64,000 nt of DNA from Microplitis mediator. Lineage: Eukaryota > Arthropoda > Insecta > Hymenoptera > Braconidae. The DNA is taken from positions 6,344,385-6,408,384 of the forward strand of contig NC_079973.1 in NCBI RefSeq assembly GCF_029852145.1, read 5' to 3'. The position numbers and the translations under genes are program-made. Position 1 is the stretch's first letter, and every line of letters begins with the position of its first letter. Positions 13,901 through 22,263 of this stretch are shown here, piece after piece. Under the pieces are notes generated by a model that saw only the letters and a program-made list of their open reading frames with translations, was not told the origin of the DNA and made no database searches.

Positions 13901-16900
13901 ATTTAAAACGTAAAGGTTCTTTTAATTAATTTATTTATTACATACAAAAAAAGTCAATTCTCAAATAATTTCTTTTTATCAATGGCCATTTTGATTAATA
14001 ATTAACTTCTTTTTACTACAATATTTAGAAACAAGAAGCAGAAAGTCTCAATGTCATTTTTTATTTCTGATCACTCTTTTATACAATTTATCCTCTTAGA
14101 ATTCAATTACTCTGTTACAAATTTTTTTTTTATTATTGTTTACATAGTGTAGATTAGACCGATTCAAAAAAATCAACTATTTTTTCTTTTTCAAGGACAT
14201 TTTCAAGAGTTACAGCGGGGTAAAAAAAGGCCTGTTAAAATTAGAGCTCAATATCAGCATCAAGAACTTCCTGATTGCAATTTTCCGTTTCCCATTTAAA
14301 TAACATGGGAAATTTTTTTTGAATTTTACAACTCATTAACGAATAAGTATACCGAAGAAATCAATACATATTTTTGTAGAGAATTGAATGCTCTACAAAA
14401 AAAGTCTCTCATTATTTTTTGATAAATTCAATAATTCAGAAGTTATTTGAGATCGAAAATTTGTAGAATTTTTACTATTCTTCCACTTTTCTAATGAAAC
14501 TATCAGACTTTTTGAAAAATGTCACAGGAGCTTTTTTGTAGACCGTTTCATTTCCAACAAATTACCTATCATAAGTTTTTCAAAATACTTGAATACTCTT
14601 CAGTTATTTGTATTGGAATTAAAATCAGCCGTAATACAACTTCTGAAACTGATTGATTTTGAATGCGAATAACTAAAGAGCATTCAGGAATTTTGAAAAG
14701 CTTGTATGAGATAATTTGTTGGAAATAAAACGGTCTACAAAAAAGGTTCTGTGACATTTTCCGATAAGTCTGATAGTTTCACCAGAAAAGTGGAAAAACA
14801 GTAAAAATTCTACAAATTTTTGATCTCGAATAACTTCTGAAATATTGAATTTATCAGAAAATGATAAGAGACTTTTTTTGTACAGCATTCAATTCTCAAC
14901 AAAAATGTGTATCGATCTTCTCGGTATACTTCTTCGTTGATGAGATATAAAATTCCAAAATAAAAAAAAAATTTTCCCATGTTATTTAAATGGGAAACGG
15001 AAAATTGCAATCAGGAAATTCTTAATGTTGATATCAAGAGCTCTAATTTTAACAGGCCTATTTTACCCCTTTGAAACTTTTGAAAATGTCCTTGAAAAAT
15101 AAAAAATAATCGATTTTTTAAAATCAGTCTAGTGTAGATAGATAACTGTCTTTAGGTCAGGAATTTTTTACACTCGATAGACTAGAAAAAAAAATCCCGT
15201 AGATAAATCGTTACACAATAAAAGTTTTCCCAAAACACTTAACGCAGATCTAGAAAAATGTTTTAAAAAAAAGGGGATTAGTTATAACAATTAGTTACCT
15301 AACGTGTTAGTAAAGTCTCACCCGTCCCTAGCTGCTTTCATCCTCGTGATTTATTTATAATAAAAATAATTGTTTTAAAAATAATAATAATTGAGTTAAA
15401 GAACGTGGACATAATTCACGTTCTAAAGTTTTAAAATTATAATAATTTAATAATTGTTGTGGTAAGTAATTATAGATATTAATTTAGGTAATCGATAGTC
15501 ATAAATCATTGAATTAGTTTTTTTATTAATTTATTATTTATAACAATAAATAATATAATTTTAATAAAAAGCATAATTTTTTTTTTTTTTATAAAATTAA
15601 CACTAAATGCATGTGCATGGTTATTAAGTACGACGCATGTTTAATAATTAAACTGCAATAGCATTTAAATAATTTTTTTATTCATCATTTCTTACTTAAA
15701 CTTTTTTCTTTTTTTTTTTTCTTAAATTCATACTCATTTAAATTATTGAGCTCTCTACTTCGCTAATTTAAAATAACGCTGTCTCCTTACGTCTTCTGAA
15801 TAAGAATTTTTATAAAAATTCTCTATTTATTAGACGTGATTTTAAAAAAAAGTTGGAGGCAAAAGGCGTCCATTAATTAATAATATAAATGAAAAACTAA
15901 TTTTTTGTAAGCAAAGGAACCAACGATACCTATGATTTTAATAAATAACAAATAATACTCCTTTACATAGTTTTATTTATAATAATTATTTATATTTATT
16001 TTATTAAATTGTATATTTTTATTTGAAGGATCTACAGGATGTAGTTAGTGATTCACGTGTGGGAAGCCTTGAAAGTTTAACGCATACTGGCGATCGTCTT
16101 CATTCGCAACCACTTCATCCACGACTTCATTCACGATCACCGAGTTTAAGGTAATTTATTTAATTATATTCATTTATAAGTGTCGTATCTGAAAATTTGA
16201 CTCTTCAACGATCGCAACTGATGAAACCATGGAAATTTAGATTAGTGATAAATACTACCCGTGAAAAAAAATTGTTGAAAAAAGGTTGAAAAAGCGTTGA
16301 CTATTCTAAACTTCAAAACGTGACACAATGACAAACTTTTTTTTATGTTTTTTAAACTTCTGAAAATTCAAGGAAGAAATCAATGACTGATTTAACACTC
16401 TTGAGGTAATTGTCCTGCTACAATATTGTCAAAAAGTTATGAGCCATATGCGCGGTAAGAGTAGGTTAGATGGTAGTTAAAATCAGACATTGTTTTTGTC
16501 TGATACTGCACGGAAAAAAATTTTTTGTGACCATAAGATTATAAGATAACTTACGGTAACAAAATTCTGCCTTAATATACGAATAACGAAGCATTCGTTG
16601 GGATTAGAATGTTTTTGTAATGCTAGCGAATTCTTAGTTGGGCCAATCAATGGTTTGTAACGGTAACAAAACTGTTGTGTTCCAATAAAAAAAACTGATT
16701 TGTTGAAGTTACAGAATGAATTTGTAGCAATAACAAAAATTTTTGTAATCATAAGCTAAGATTACGTACGGTAGTAAATGCCGGCTTTAAAATACGACGA
16801 TATTCTTATAATAAACATCATGTGTTCTCATAACAAATCGACTTCTTAATTACGACACAAATTCATTTGTTACTATAACAAATGAATTTGTGGATGAATA

Positions 16901-19900
16901 TCAGGACGAAATCCGTTTTTTCCGTGTGTACCCGCGAAAAGTTTACCTACGCACTACTCATATATATGTATACACAAATACTGTTAAACATTTTCTTAAA
17001 TTATAATCTGACAACTTCGCATTTGCTCTACCAGTTGCTGCATAGTGTACTGAGTATCTGTTTAAATTAATGCTCAAAGAGTAGTATCCATACTCGCGTA
17101 TTGCGTTGTCAGATTGTATTTGTAGATTCACCGACATGTAGATTTTTTCATTTATTGTTGAACTTTGCGTTGCTATATTTCAACAGTGAGATGGTGAATA
17201 CTTTTTTTTTTAAATTCAGGACAAATTCATTAATTTTCTGTTAGTTTTTTAAAAGTTTATGACTGTTAGTTTTTTTATTAGAATTTCGAACGCGACTTGA
17301 AACGCATACTCTTCATTGCTTGCAGTGTTAATTATCCGAACTTTGATTATAAATATCTCGAATTAGAGATGATCAATCGACTTCAAATTTTAATGTAATT
17401 GTATCTTAGTACCCTTAATAAGTATACAAAATTTCGAAATTTTCTGACATTATGCTCATCACCCGACAACTACCTCAATTCTATTAAAATATACAAAAAA
17501 AAAAAAATATATTTAAAAACAGCTTTTTCTAGCCATATTTTGCACTAAAAAAATTTTTTGGTCTGAAATTGGTTTGTTCGTCTGGCAAAATAGGCATTGA
17601 AACTCGCAGTTTCAGCGCAGGTTATATGAGAAATAGTATATTACACAACAGAGAAGAAAAGTAGGATATCCCAACTCATGTGTAATTAGCAAACTATGTA
17701 TACTATTCTTTACCAGATCTACACCTGAAAGTTTAAATTTTTGCCCTGTTTAGAGGGAAAAAAGCCGTTCTTTCCTTTTATAAGAAAACAAATGATAAAA
17801 ATTAGCGCATCCGCGATTTTTCCCGCATTCAGAGGCAAAAATTTAAACTTTCAGGTGTAGATCTGGTAAAAAGTAGTATACACACAACAGCGGAAGGTAG
17901 GACGTCCCAATTTGCGGGTTTGCCAATTACACACGACTTGGAATGTCCTACTTTTCTCTTTAGGTTGTGTAATATACTATTTTTTACAATAATTTCCTGG
18001 AATTTGTGAATTTATGAATTAATAACCAATCAATTAAATAAATAAAATTATAGGAGACATTCGCCGTTACATAGATCACCATCACCATCGAGAAGACCAA
18101 GGTACGATCACCATCATTCGCAATTTCATGACGTTGGTTTTAGCGATACAGTGACCAATGTCGTGGAAATTCAACGGCATATTCATCATCCACACTCACA
18201 GTACAATCATCGGCATAAAAGAGGTACGAATTATTTATTTTATATTAAAGGTTTATTAACTTGATGATTTTATCGTTTATCAGCTGAGAATTATTCGTTT
18301 ATTAAAAAATATTTACCAGACTAATAATTAAAAAAAAAATCATTTCAATTTTTGAATACCAATCAAAAACTATTAATATCAATTTTAAGTAAATTAATTT
18401 ATGAAATTTAATTATCATAAATTTATAGAATCAAGTCTTTGACATATTGACTTTTAAAAATTATAATTTTTGCATGAATTTCAAAACTATTAACTTGCAA
18501 GTATTCATGACGTTATTTAAAAAATCCTCTCAAAGGATCAAAACCTCTTTTTTATCCCATGAATCTTTCGAACTGTTTGTGTGTGTTGACTGTTTCATTG
18601 TATGTTTTATGAAAATTTTCTACGATAATTTTTTATGAACTAAATAAAAAAATTTTCAAATACAATTACGTATGTAAATGTTCTTTTTTTTTAATAATTC
18701 AAAGCTGACGATAAAAAATCATCTAATATATTAATGAATGTTGCTATAAATGATTTCTCCGCAAGAGGCAGAGCTCTATGTGACTTGATGTAATATGTTT
18801 TTTTCTCATTCTTTTGGGTTATGCGCTCTACACAGACTATTACGACCACTACGACTATTATGACGATGGTAAATTTTCACAAAAAAAAAATCAAAAAAAA
18901 GAAAACTTAAATAATAATTAAAATATACTTTATCTACTATCCTCCACCTTTTTCTTCTTTAATTGTTTGAGCTTTTGCAATTTGTTTTGTTTTTCATTTA
19001 TTGTTATTATGATTTTAAATTTGAAAAATTATTATAATTGCGTTTAATTTAATAGTATCTCATACATCATGTGGAATCGGTATAATACTCGATGTCACTA
19101 GATGTATATATACAATAGTTTATGTAATGAATGCACGAAGAAAAACGCCGTTAAATGTCTAAAGTCAGCACCATACTGTCGAAGTCATAAAAATAATTTT
19201 TCTTTTTTATTATTAAAAAAGATTTATACTTCATGAAATTAACCCTAATCCGGTGTCGCTGTTTTCAGCACCCGTAAACGTTGAACATGGATCATTAACG
19301 TCCGCCGCTTCTTTAACTGTTATTCTGTAAGAAAAAATCTGAATAAATTCGTAGGTCTTTTTGATAAACATTTTCATCAAAATTCGGAGGCATGTTGGCT
19401 GTTAATAGGAAAATATTTGGACAACGACCCAGGTTCAACCGATTAGGGTTAAATACTTTTCACTTAAAAGAACAAGTCAATAAAGAAAAGTCATCTTTGC
19501 AGCGTCTTCAGAAAAACACTCTGGAGATTGATAAATATCTAACCAGGTGGTTAGTAAATGGGCAGTCACGTGGTTTAATTAAAACTGAAGGAACGAAAGA
19601 TTACCAAATACTGAATTTACCTTCTCGGCAGAGTTCATGAACGCACTATGGTAGTCGACTCGTTTCTCTGGTTTAACCAGATATTATTTATGAACGCAAA
19701 AGTTGCATCTTTCTCTTCCAGAGTGAATTTCTGAACACGCCCTTGGTGTTTTGTCCCATCAATTAATGGAGATATGTAAGGTTACAAAATTCAGCTGACG
19801 TTGCCTTGATCTGCACATGCGTGTGCTGATTAATCAAATGCGCATGTGCAGTCTAGAGATTTTGGTCATGTTAATAATGCAGCTAAATTCAAAGTGACGT

Positions 19901-20157
19901 CAGAAGAGAGAAAAGCGATAGGTTAGTTATTGGCTTGAATTATTGAGTAGGGATATATTCCGCCCATTTCAATAAATTCAGTGTCTTAATATAAAAATGA
20001 GTGTTTTCATATATATATTAAACCACTCGTTTGACCAATCAGAAAGGACTGTATTTTAATATAAAAATTTATGAGGCTGACTTTAGACATTTAGCGGCGT
20101 ATTCTTCGGCATGAGTTACATAAAATTTATTATAATAAGGGTTTTTTAAAAGTATTA

Positions 20158-20201
<44 letters not shown>

Positions 20202-21735
20202 TTATTTTTTTTTATTTTAAAAATTATTATAATTGTGTTCAATTTAAATTTATTATAATTATCGTTTATTTTAAGTATTATTATTATTATTAGTTATCGA
20301 ATCCTATTACAGCACGAAGTACAACACCTTTTTGTTTACACAAACAAAATAACAATATACACTTCACATTAGGTCTACAAACACAACACTTTAGTTTAGT
20401 GTCAGACACAGTGCAATTTTTTTTTTAAATAATATTTTTTAAAATATTTATTTTATATTTTACTATAATATTAGTTTTATTTATAAAAATTTATTATAAT
20501 ACACTTCAAAAAAAATTGCACGTGACAGAAGCATGTGCTTAAAAAAAAACACGTTCATCTCACTTACACAATTTTTTTCCGAAATTAGCGTATCATGCTG
20601 ATATCTAAGTATGCGATATCATTTTTATTCAGCTTGCTGCACATATTGAAGAAGATGATGATTGATCATTCAAACAAATATTTAATTATTTATTTATTTT
20701 TAATCAATCAATCATTAGATTACTATACATTCCGCTAATTTTTTATCTCAAAAGTTGATCTACCAAAATTTTCAAATTTTTATTTAATGCTTGAAATATT
20801 TTATTTTCAGTAGTTTTATTATTAATTTCGATATTTTTTTCAACATAAGCTTTTATGGGATAGTAAAAAGTGCTGAAATTTACGGCCTATACATTGGAAA
20901 ATACTTTTTTTTCTCCGTGAAAAACCGGAGATTTTCCAACGCTTTGAAAAATTTCATAAACTCCAAAATTAATAATTAATTTCCAACCTGCATTGAATCC
21001 ATAAATTTTCCAGTACAATAAAAAAAATTCACCATCTTCTTCAGTAAAAAAATAAAAAATCCTCGCATGTATTCCTTGTGGTTAAAAAATTTGCTTGAAC
21101 CATAAGCTCCCAATTCCAGACGACTCATAAAAAACCTAAAAATTACCTCCATAGGTCCATGGAGTGCGTCAACGAGTCCCGCGCGGTCGCCAAGTCCCGT
21201 GCATCGAATGGATCATGGGCGCCATCACTACGGAACAACGAGCTTAGAGCAACGTTCTCGTAGCCCGAGTCCAGCCTCACGACGTCAACCAATTCACCCT
21301 CATCACCACCATCATCATCCTCATCAGCACAGCTACCCAGTGCTAGTGACTCGTCGCGGGCAGGGACGTCGTTTACCTCCAACGCCCAACAAACCATCAA
21401 CATTACAATTAAAACCATCCAATATTAATTTTCCAAAATTAAACGCATCGCCAACTCACGGTCCACACTTAATGGGACATCATCCATCGGCACAATCCTC
21501 AATCCATCATATGGGGCATTCGGTACCAGGTAATATACCACCATCAGGTCCACCTCAATGTCCATTAAGTTTCGAGCAGGCAGTAGCGATGGGTCGTGGT
21601 GGTCGTTTACTACCTAGTCCCGTACCAAACGGTTTCAAACCACAGCAATCACAAACTGCTGGTGGTTTGTCATCAAGTAAACAAAGGATACCACGATCTC
21701 GACATTCAGATAGCGATGAAGATGATTGGTGCTAG
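1843..21735 (+). CDS. cac: cacophony (Cav2 calcium channel alpha-1), C-terminal exons, 5' partial
   Basis: This is the C-terminal cytoplasmic tail of the insect Cav2 voltage-gated calcium channel, the presynaptic channel that triggers transmitter release. Eight exons are recognised: 1843-1949, 4702-4749, 11798-12033, 12957-13347, 16029-16150, 18054-18223, 18836-18868, 21155-21735. Joined, they give one open frame of 561 codons plus a TAG stop, and every donor/acceptor phase agrees. Features in order: the IQ segment (LTVGKIYAGLLILENW), an acidic run, a long His-rich linker, the SDTVTNVVEIQ block, an Asp/Tyr microexon, the SASTSPARSPSP segment, RLPPTP (RIM-BP SH3 ligand type) and a C-terminal DDWC, matching the DHWC-type end of vertebrate Cav2.1/2.2. 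The order IQ, poly-His, PxxP, D-x-WC is the known Cav2 tail layout. The voltage sensor and pore exons are upstream of the window. A small exon could still be missed in the long 4749-11798 intron. Confidence 0.93.
3105..3452. mobile_element. MITE, CCCGATGAAAAAAG family
   Basis: Terminal inverted repeats are CCCGATGAAAAAAGATTTTA and its mirror ending CTTTTTTCATCGG. The interior is a run of TGTATACAATTCTATACAAA units. ORFs read through it on both strands are translation of the repeat. A shorter copy lies at 30528-30692. Confidence 0.8.
3512..4186. mobile_element. inverted-repeat element carrying the pogo-like MITE
   Basis: Arms TAATATCAACGGCGGAAGTT (from about 3521) and the mirror ending near 4176. 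It is related to the inner palindrome near 690-830. A separate MITE at 3795-4104 sits inside it. Confidence 0.55.
3795..4104. mobile_element. pogo-like MITE, TA-flanked
   Basis: Ends are CAGTCGACTCTGTCTAAAGG and its mirror CCTTTAGACAGACTCGACTG, flanked by TA at 3793-3794 and 4105-4106, as expected of Tc1/mariner/pogo-type insertion. The element is GC-richer than its surroundings. The reverse-oriented copy at 57070-57345 is nearly identical over most of its length, including a frame reading TLKRTHCAVNITSKK on the strand opposite to this copy. Confidence 0.7.
4702..4749 (+). CDS. cac: cac small exon (16 codons)
   Basis: A T/C-rich tract and CAG at 4699-4701 precede 48 nt that read TDNDNDSAGQTTPAQA in phase 0 on both sides. 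The donor GCG|GTAGTA is weak. The length is a multiple of three, so skipping the exon would keep the frame, which suits an alternatively used exon. It is placed here because it matches the phase of the IQ exon and has coding-like composition inside AT-rich intron. Confidence 0.7.
4907..5253. mobile_element. palindromic MITE in cac intron
   Basis: The left arm CTTGTAAGAAAGTGGCTCTA and right arm TAGATCCACTTTCTTACAA are mirror images. The interior carries several copies of a 30-36 nt unit (CTTCCACTTCCAACTTGTGC type) in both orientations. The ORFs here are repeat translation. Confidence 0.75.
5269..6458. mobile_element. nested inverted-repeat element(s)
   Basis: Outer arms: TGCACACCTCAATAATTTTT near 5269 and its mirror ending GAGGTGTGCA near 6457. 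Inner arms: TCGATACTGCTATTCTAATA near 5418 and its mirror near 6018-6050. A further inner pair is near 5700-5890 (GAGAATGCACCTCGG / CCGAGGTGCATTCTC). No coding sequence seen. Confidence 0.55.
6460..8630. other. AT-rich intronic DNA of cac
   Basis: No exon or convincing repeat boundaries. It holds A/T homopolymers, short (TA)n runs and a weak palindromic pair (about 8130-8565) that shares TTAGCAGACATTT-type ends with other small inverted repeats in the window. Confidence 0.5.
8633..8973. mobile_element. MITE, TTACTAATTCCAAAAAG family
   Basis: The ends GTTAGTAATTCCAAAAGGAC and GGAGTTAGTAACGCAAT are inverted. The interior has TTTTGG-CTTT units in both directions and a central palindrome. Same family as 1386-1668. 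Confidence 0.75.
8974..9190. mobile_element. small MITE adjoining the previous one
   Basis: GTAGAGGTACAATTTTTGGC at the left and a mirror-related GGAACAGTGGCATCTACC at the right. About 215 bp and noncoding. Confidence 0.45.
9960..11360. mobile_element. large foldback element, TACCCTATCAAAAAA ends
   Basis: The left end is TACCCTATCAAAAAAAAATT. Mirrored ends occur at 11236-11252 (TTTTTTTGATAGGGTA) and again at 11346-11360 (TTTTTTGTAGGGTA). The interior is built of many diverged CCATATGGGAAATTC-like units in both orientations. A different palindromic element (10137-10552) is inserted in it. Confidence 0.7.
10137..10552. mobile_element. nested palindromic MITE
   Basis: The ends GCCCTGTTATGACAAAACGA and CGTTTTGTCATGACAGGGC are near-perfect mirrors. 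Two further internal copies of TATCTCGAGATACG/GTTTTGTCA motifs occur. It is inserted within the 9960-11360 foldback element. Confidence 0.75.
11798..12033 (+). CDS. cac: cac exon: FFNCLMDMAG and acidic segment
   Basis: The exon reads HSTFFNCLMDMAGVNHTGG, then RLNSLEPPIQNGKSQDHKES, then an acidic run (DDDVDDVDDGDEE) and a basic end (KRRQRSIR). The donor is CAG|GTCTGT, leaving two bases of a codon that the next exon completes to AGA (Arg). The chosen acceptor (TAAACAG at 11791-11797) has a poor pyrimidine tract. It was preferred because it fits phase 0 from the exon before. The frame stays open upstream to about 11747 and still looks protein-like there (SLTRISQITKQ), so the true start may be earlier, with a different phase and an unseen exon between. 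Confidence 0.82.
12058..12873. mobile_element. MITE filling a short cac intron, TA-flanked, itself nested
   Basis: Perfect 14-bp ends ACCCTCAACGGTCA and TGACCGTTGAGGGT, flanked by TA at 12056-12057 and 12874-12875. It makes up 816 of the 923 nt of this intron. An inner palindrome (about 12098-12392, starting CACGGAGAAAAGCGGG) has the same architecture as 26178-26485. Confidence 0.85.
12957..13347 (+). CDS. cac: cac exon: His-rich linker
   Basis: The acceptor TTACAG is at 12951-12956. The first base completes the split Arg codon, then the frame reads NKKVNWKMSHQYDKLGSS, an acidic/Glu segment, ten consecutive His and about 70 residues dominated by His, Asp, Tyr and Asn, ending APRSSIRYLK. The donor AAG|GTGTCG is followed in frame by seven more codons and a stop at 13366-13368, so failure to splice would give a channel with a shortened tail. 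Vertebrate Cav2.1 also has a run of about ten His in its tail. The His/Asp/Tyr codons here look like expanded CAY/GAY repeats. Confidence 0.85.
13369..14153. other. AT-rich intronic DNA of cac
   Basis: T-rich sequence between the His-rich exon and the next repeat. Nothing identifiable except low-complexity T and A tracts. Confidence 0.5.
14154..15133. mobile_element. long inverted-repeat element, ~1 kb
   Basis: The arms of about 450 bp run from GATTAGACCGATTCAAAAAA to its mirror ending AAATCAGTCTAGTG. They include TCAAGGACATTTTC/GAAAATGTCCTTGA and GGCCTGTTAAAATTAGAGCT/AGCTCTAATTTTAACAGGCC. The interior has no plausible transposase, so the element is non-autonomous. Small ORFs on the minus strand fall in the arms. 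Confidence 0.8.
16029..16150 (+). CDS. cac: cac exon: DLQDVVSDSRVGSLES
   Basis: The acceptor TTTGAAG ends at 16028. The exon reads DLQDVVSDSRVGSLESLTHT, then GDRLHSQPLHPRLHSRSPSL, and ends at AAG|GTAATT with two bases of an Arg codon. A second AG at 16036-16037 is a possible alternative acceptor but would break the phase. No domain is known to me here. It is part of the disordered tail linking the IQ region to the synaptic protein-binding end. Confidence 0.85.
16508..16927. mobile_element. MITE, CACGGAAAAAA ends
   Basis: The ends GCACGGAAAAAAATTTTTTG and TCCGTTTTTTCCGTGTG are inverted. Internal repeats contain ACGGTAACAAAA and TTTGTAACGGTAACA units. Intronic in cac. Confidence 0.65.
17631..17990. 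mobile_element. palindromic MITE
   Basis: Left arm AATAGTATATTACACAACAG, mirrored by GTTGTGTAATATACTATT. Inner arms CCAGATCTACACCTGAAAGT and ACTTTCAGGTGTAGATCTGG are perfect mirrors. Intronic in cac. Confidence 0.8.
18054..18223 (+). CDS. cac: cac exon: SDTVTNVVEIQ block
   Basis: The acceptor ATTATAG ends at 18053 and the first G completes AGG (Arg). The exon reads RHSPLHRSPSPSRRPRYDHH, then HSQFHDVGFSDTVTNVVEIQ and a His-rich end. SDTVTNVVEIQ is a strongly coding-like, non-repetitive island, and I recall a similar block from insect Cav2 tails. The donor GAG|GTACGA leaves one base (phase 1). Confidence 0.88.
18836..18868 (+). CDS. cac: cac 33-nt microexon (Asp/Tyr)
   Basis: The acceptor CTACACAG ends at 18835 and the donor GATG|GTAAAT follows. 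With one base from the previous exon it reads DYYDHYDYYDD. It is phase 1 on both sides and 33 nt long, so including or skipping it keeps the reading frame. This is what is expected of a cassette microexon. Confidence 0.72.
19135..20107. mobile_element. inverted-repeat element with inner palindromes
   Basis: The ends ACGCCGTTAAATGTCTAAAG and CTTTAGACATTTAGCGGCGT are mirrors. Inside, TTAACCCTAATCCGGT (near 19240) is mirrored by ACCGATTAGGGTTAAA (near 19450). An 82-codon open frame (19392-19640) lies within but has no recognisable domain. Confidence 0.75.
20152..20203. repeat. (ATT)n microsatellite
   Basis: About 16 tandem TTA/ATT units in the last cac intron. Confidence 0.95.
21155..21735 (+). 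CDS. cac: cac terminal exon with RIM-BP and DDWC motifs
   Basis: The acceptor CTCCATAG ends at 21154 and the first two bases complete a Gly codon. The exon reads GPWSASTSPARSPSPVHRMD, a poly-His run, RRGQGRRLPPTPNKPSTLQL (RLPPTP is the class of ligand bound by RIM-binding-protein SH3 domains), PLSFEQAVAMGRGGRLLPSP (compare LTFEEAVA in vertebrate Cav2), VPNGF and the C-terminus SDSDEDDWC before TAG. The last four residues are the docking tail for active-zone scaffolds such as Mint and the RIM PDZ. Confidence 0.95.
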
Positions 21736-21866
21736 CCAACGTGGGACCCTGGACGGTGGTCCGGTGATGTTGATACTTCATCAAGAGGTCTTTCTGCTTG
21801 TGCATGACGTATTACAACAACCATTCCATCAATTTATATATCTATAGGACATATTATTATTATTGC

Positions 21867-21872
21867 AATAAA
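21867..21872 (+). terminator. candidate proximal poly(A) signal of cac
   Basis: AATAAA 132 nt after the cac stop codon. It is only a candidate because this hexamer is frequent by chance at this base composition. Confidence 0.3.
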
Positions 21873-22156
21873 TAATTGTCTTATTTATATTTACGACGAC
21901 CAGAAGGGGTCATTTAAATAAATTCATTGGCATACGAGCCTTTCATCTAGGACACTATTAATTACTTAATTATGTATATATACATATACGTATATATATA
22001 TCCCTAATAAATTTATCTATTTATGTATATAATACGTTTAAAATAAGTATATGCGTATTTATACGACGTTTAATAATTAAATCGACTCGATCATCTATTT
22101 GTTAATTTATAATATTATTTTAAAATAAATTATATGCCAACTTGTGATGCATCCAA

Positions 22157-22263
22157 AGTTCTGCTGGTCAAGTAATTCCGGTCGGATTTAAAACTATATA
22201 AATAATGAGCCGCTTTTTATACGATTATTCATGCTCTCGATCAACTGACCAGCAGAACTCGTT
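22157..22263. other. spaced inverted repeat downstream of cac
   Basis: AGTTCTGCTGGTCAA near 22158 is the reverse complement, allowing one or two changes, of TTGACCAGCAGAACT-like sequence near 22247-22260, separated by about 75 nt. The arms are GC-richer than the surroundings. It could form a stem in the transcript, but folding was not computed. Confidence 0.4.

Noticed and set aside
19392..19640. 82-aa ORF inside an inverted-repeat element
   Set aside because: No recognisable domain, and the element arms explain the sequence. Kept only as a note.
21143..21418. Minus-strand ORF opposite the last cac exon
   Set aside because: Antisense of a well-supported coding exon.
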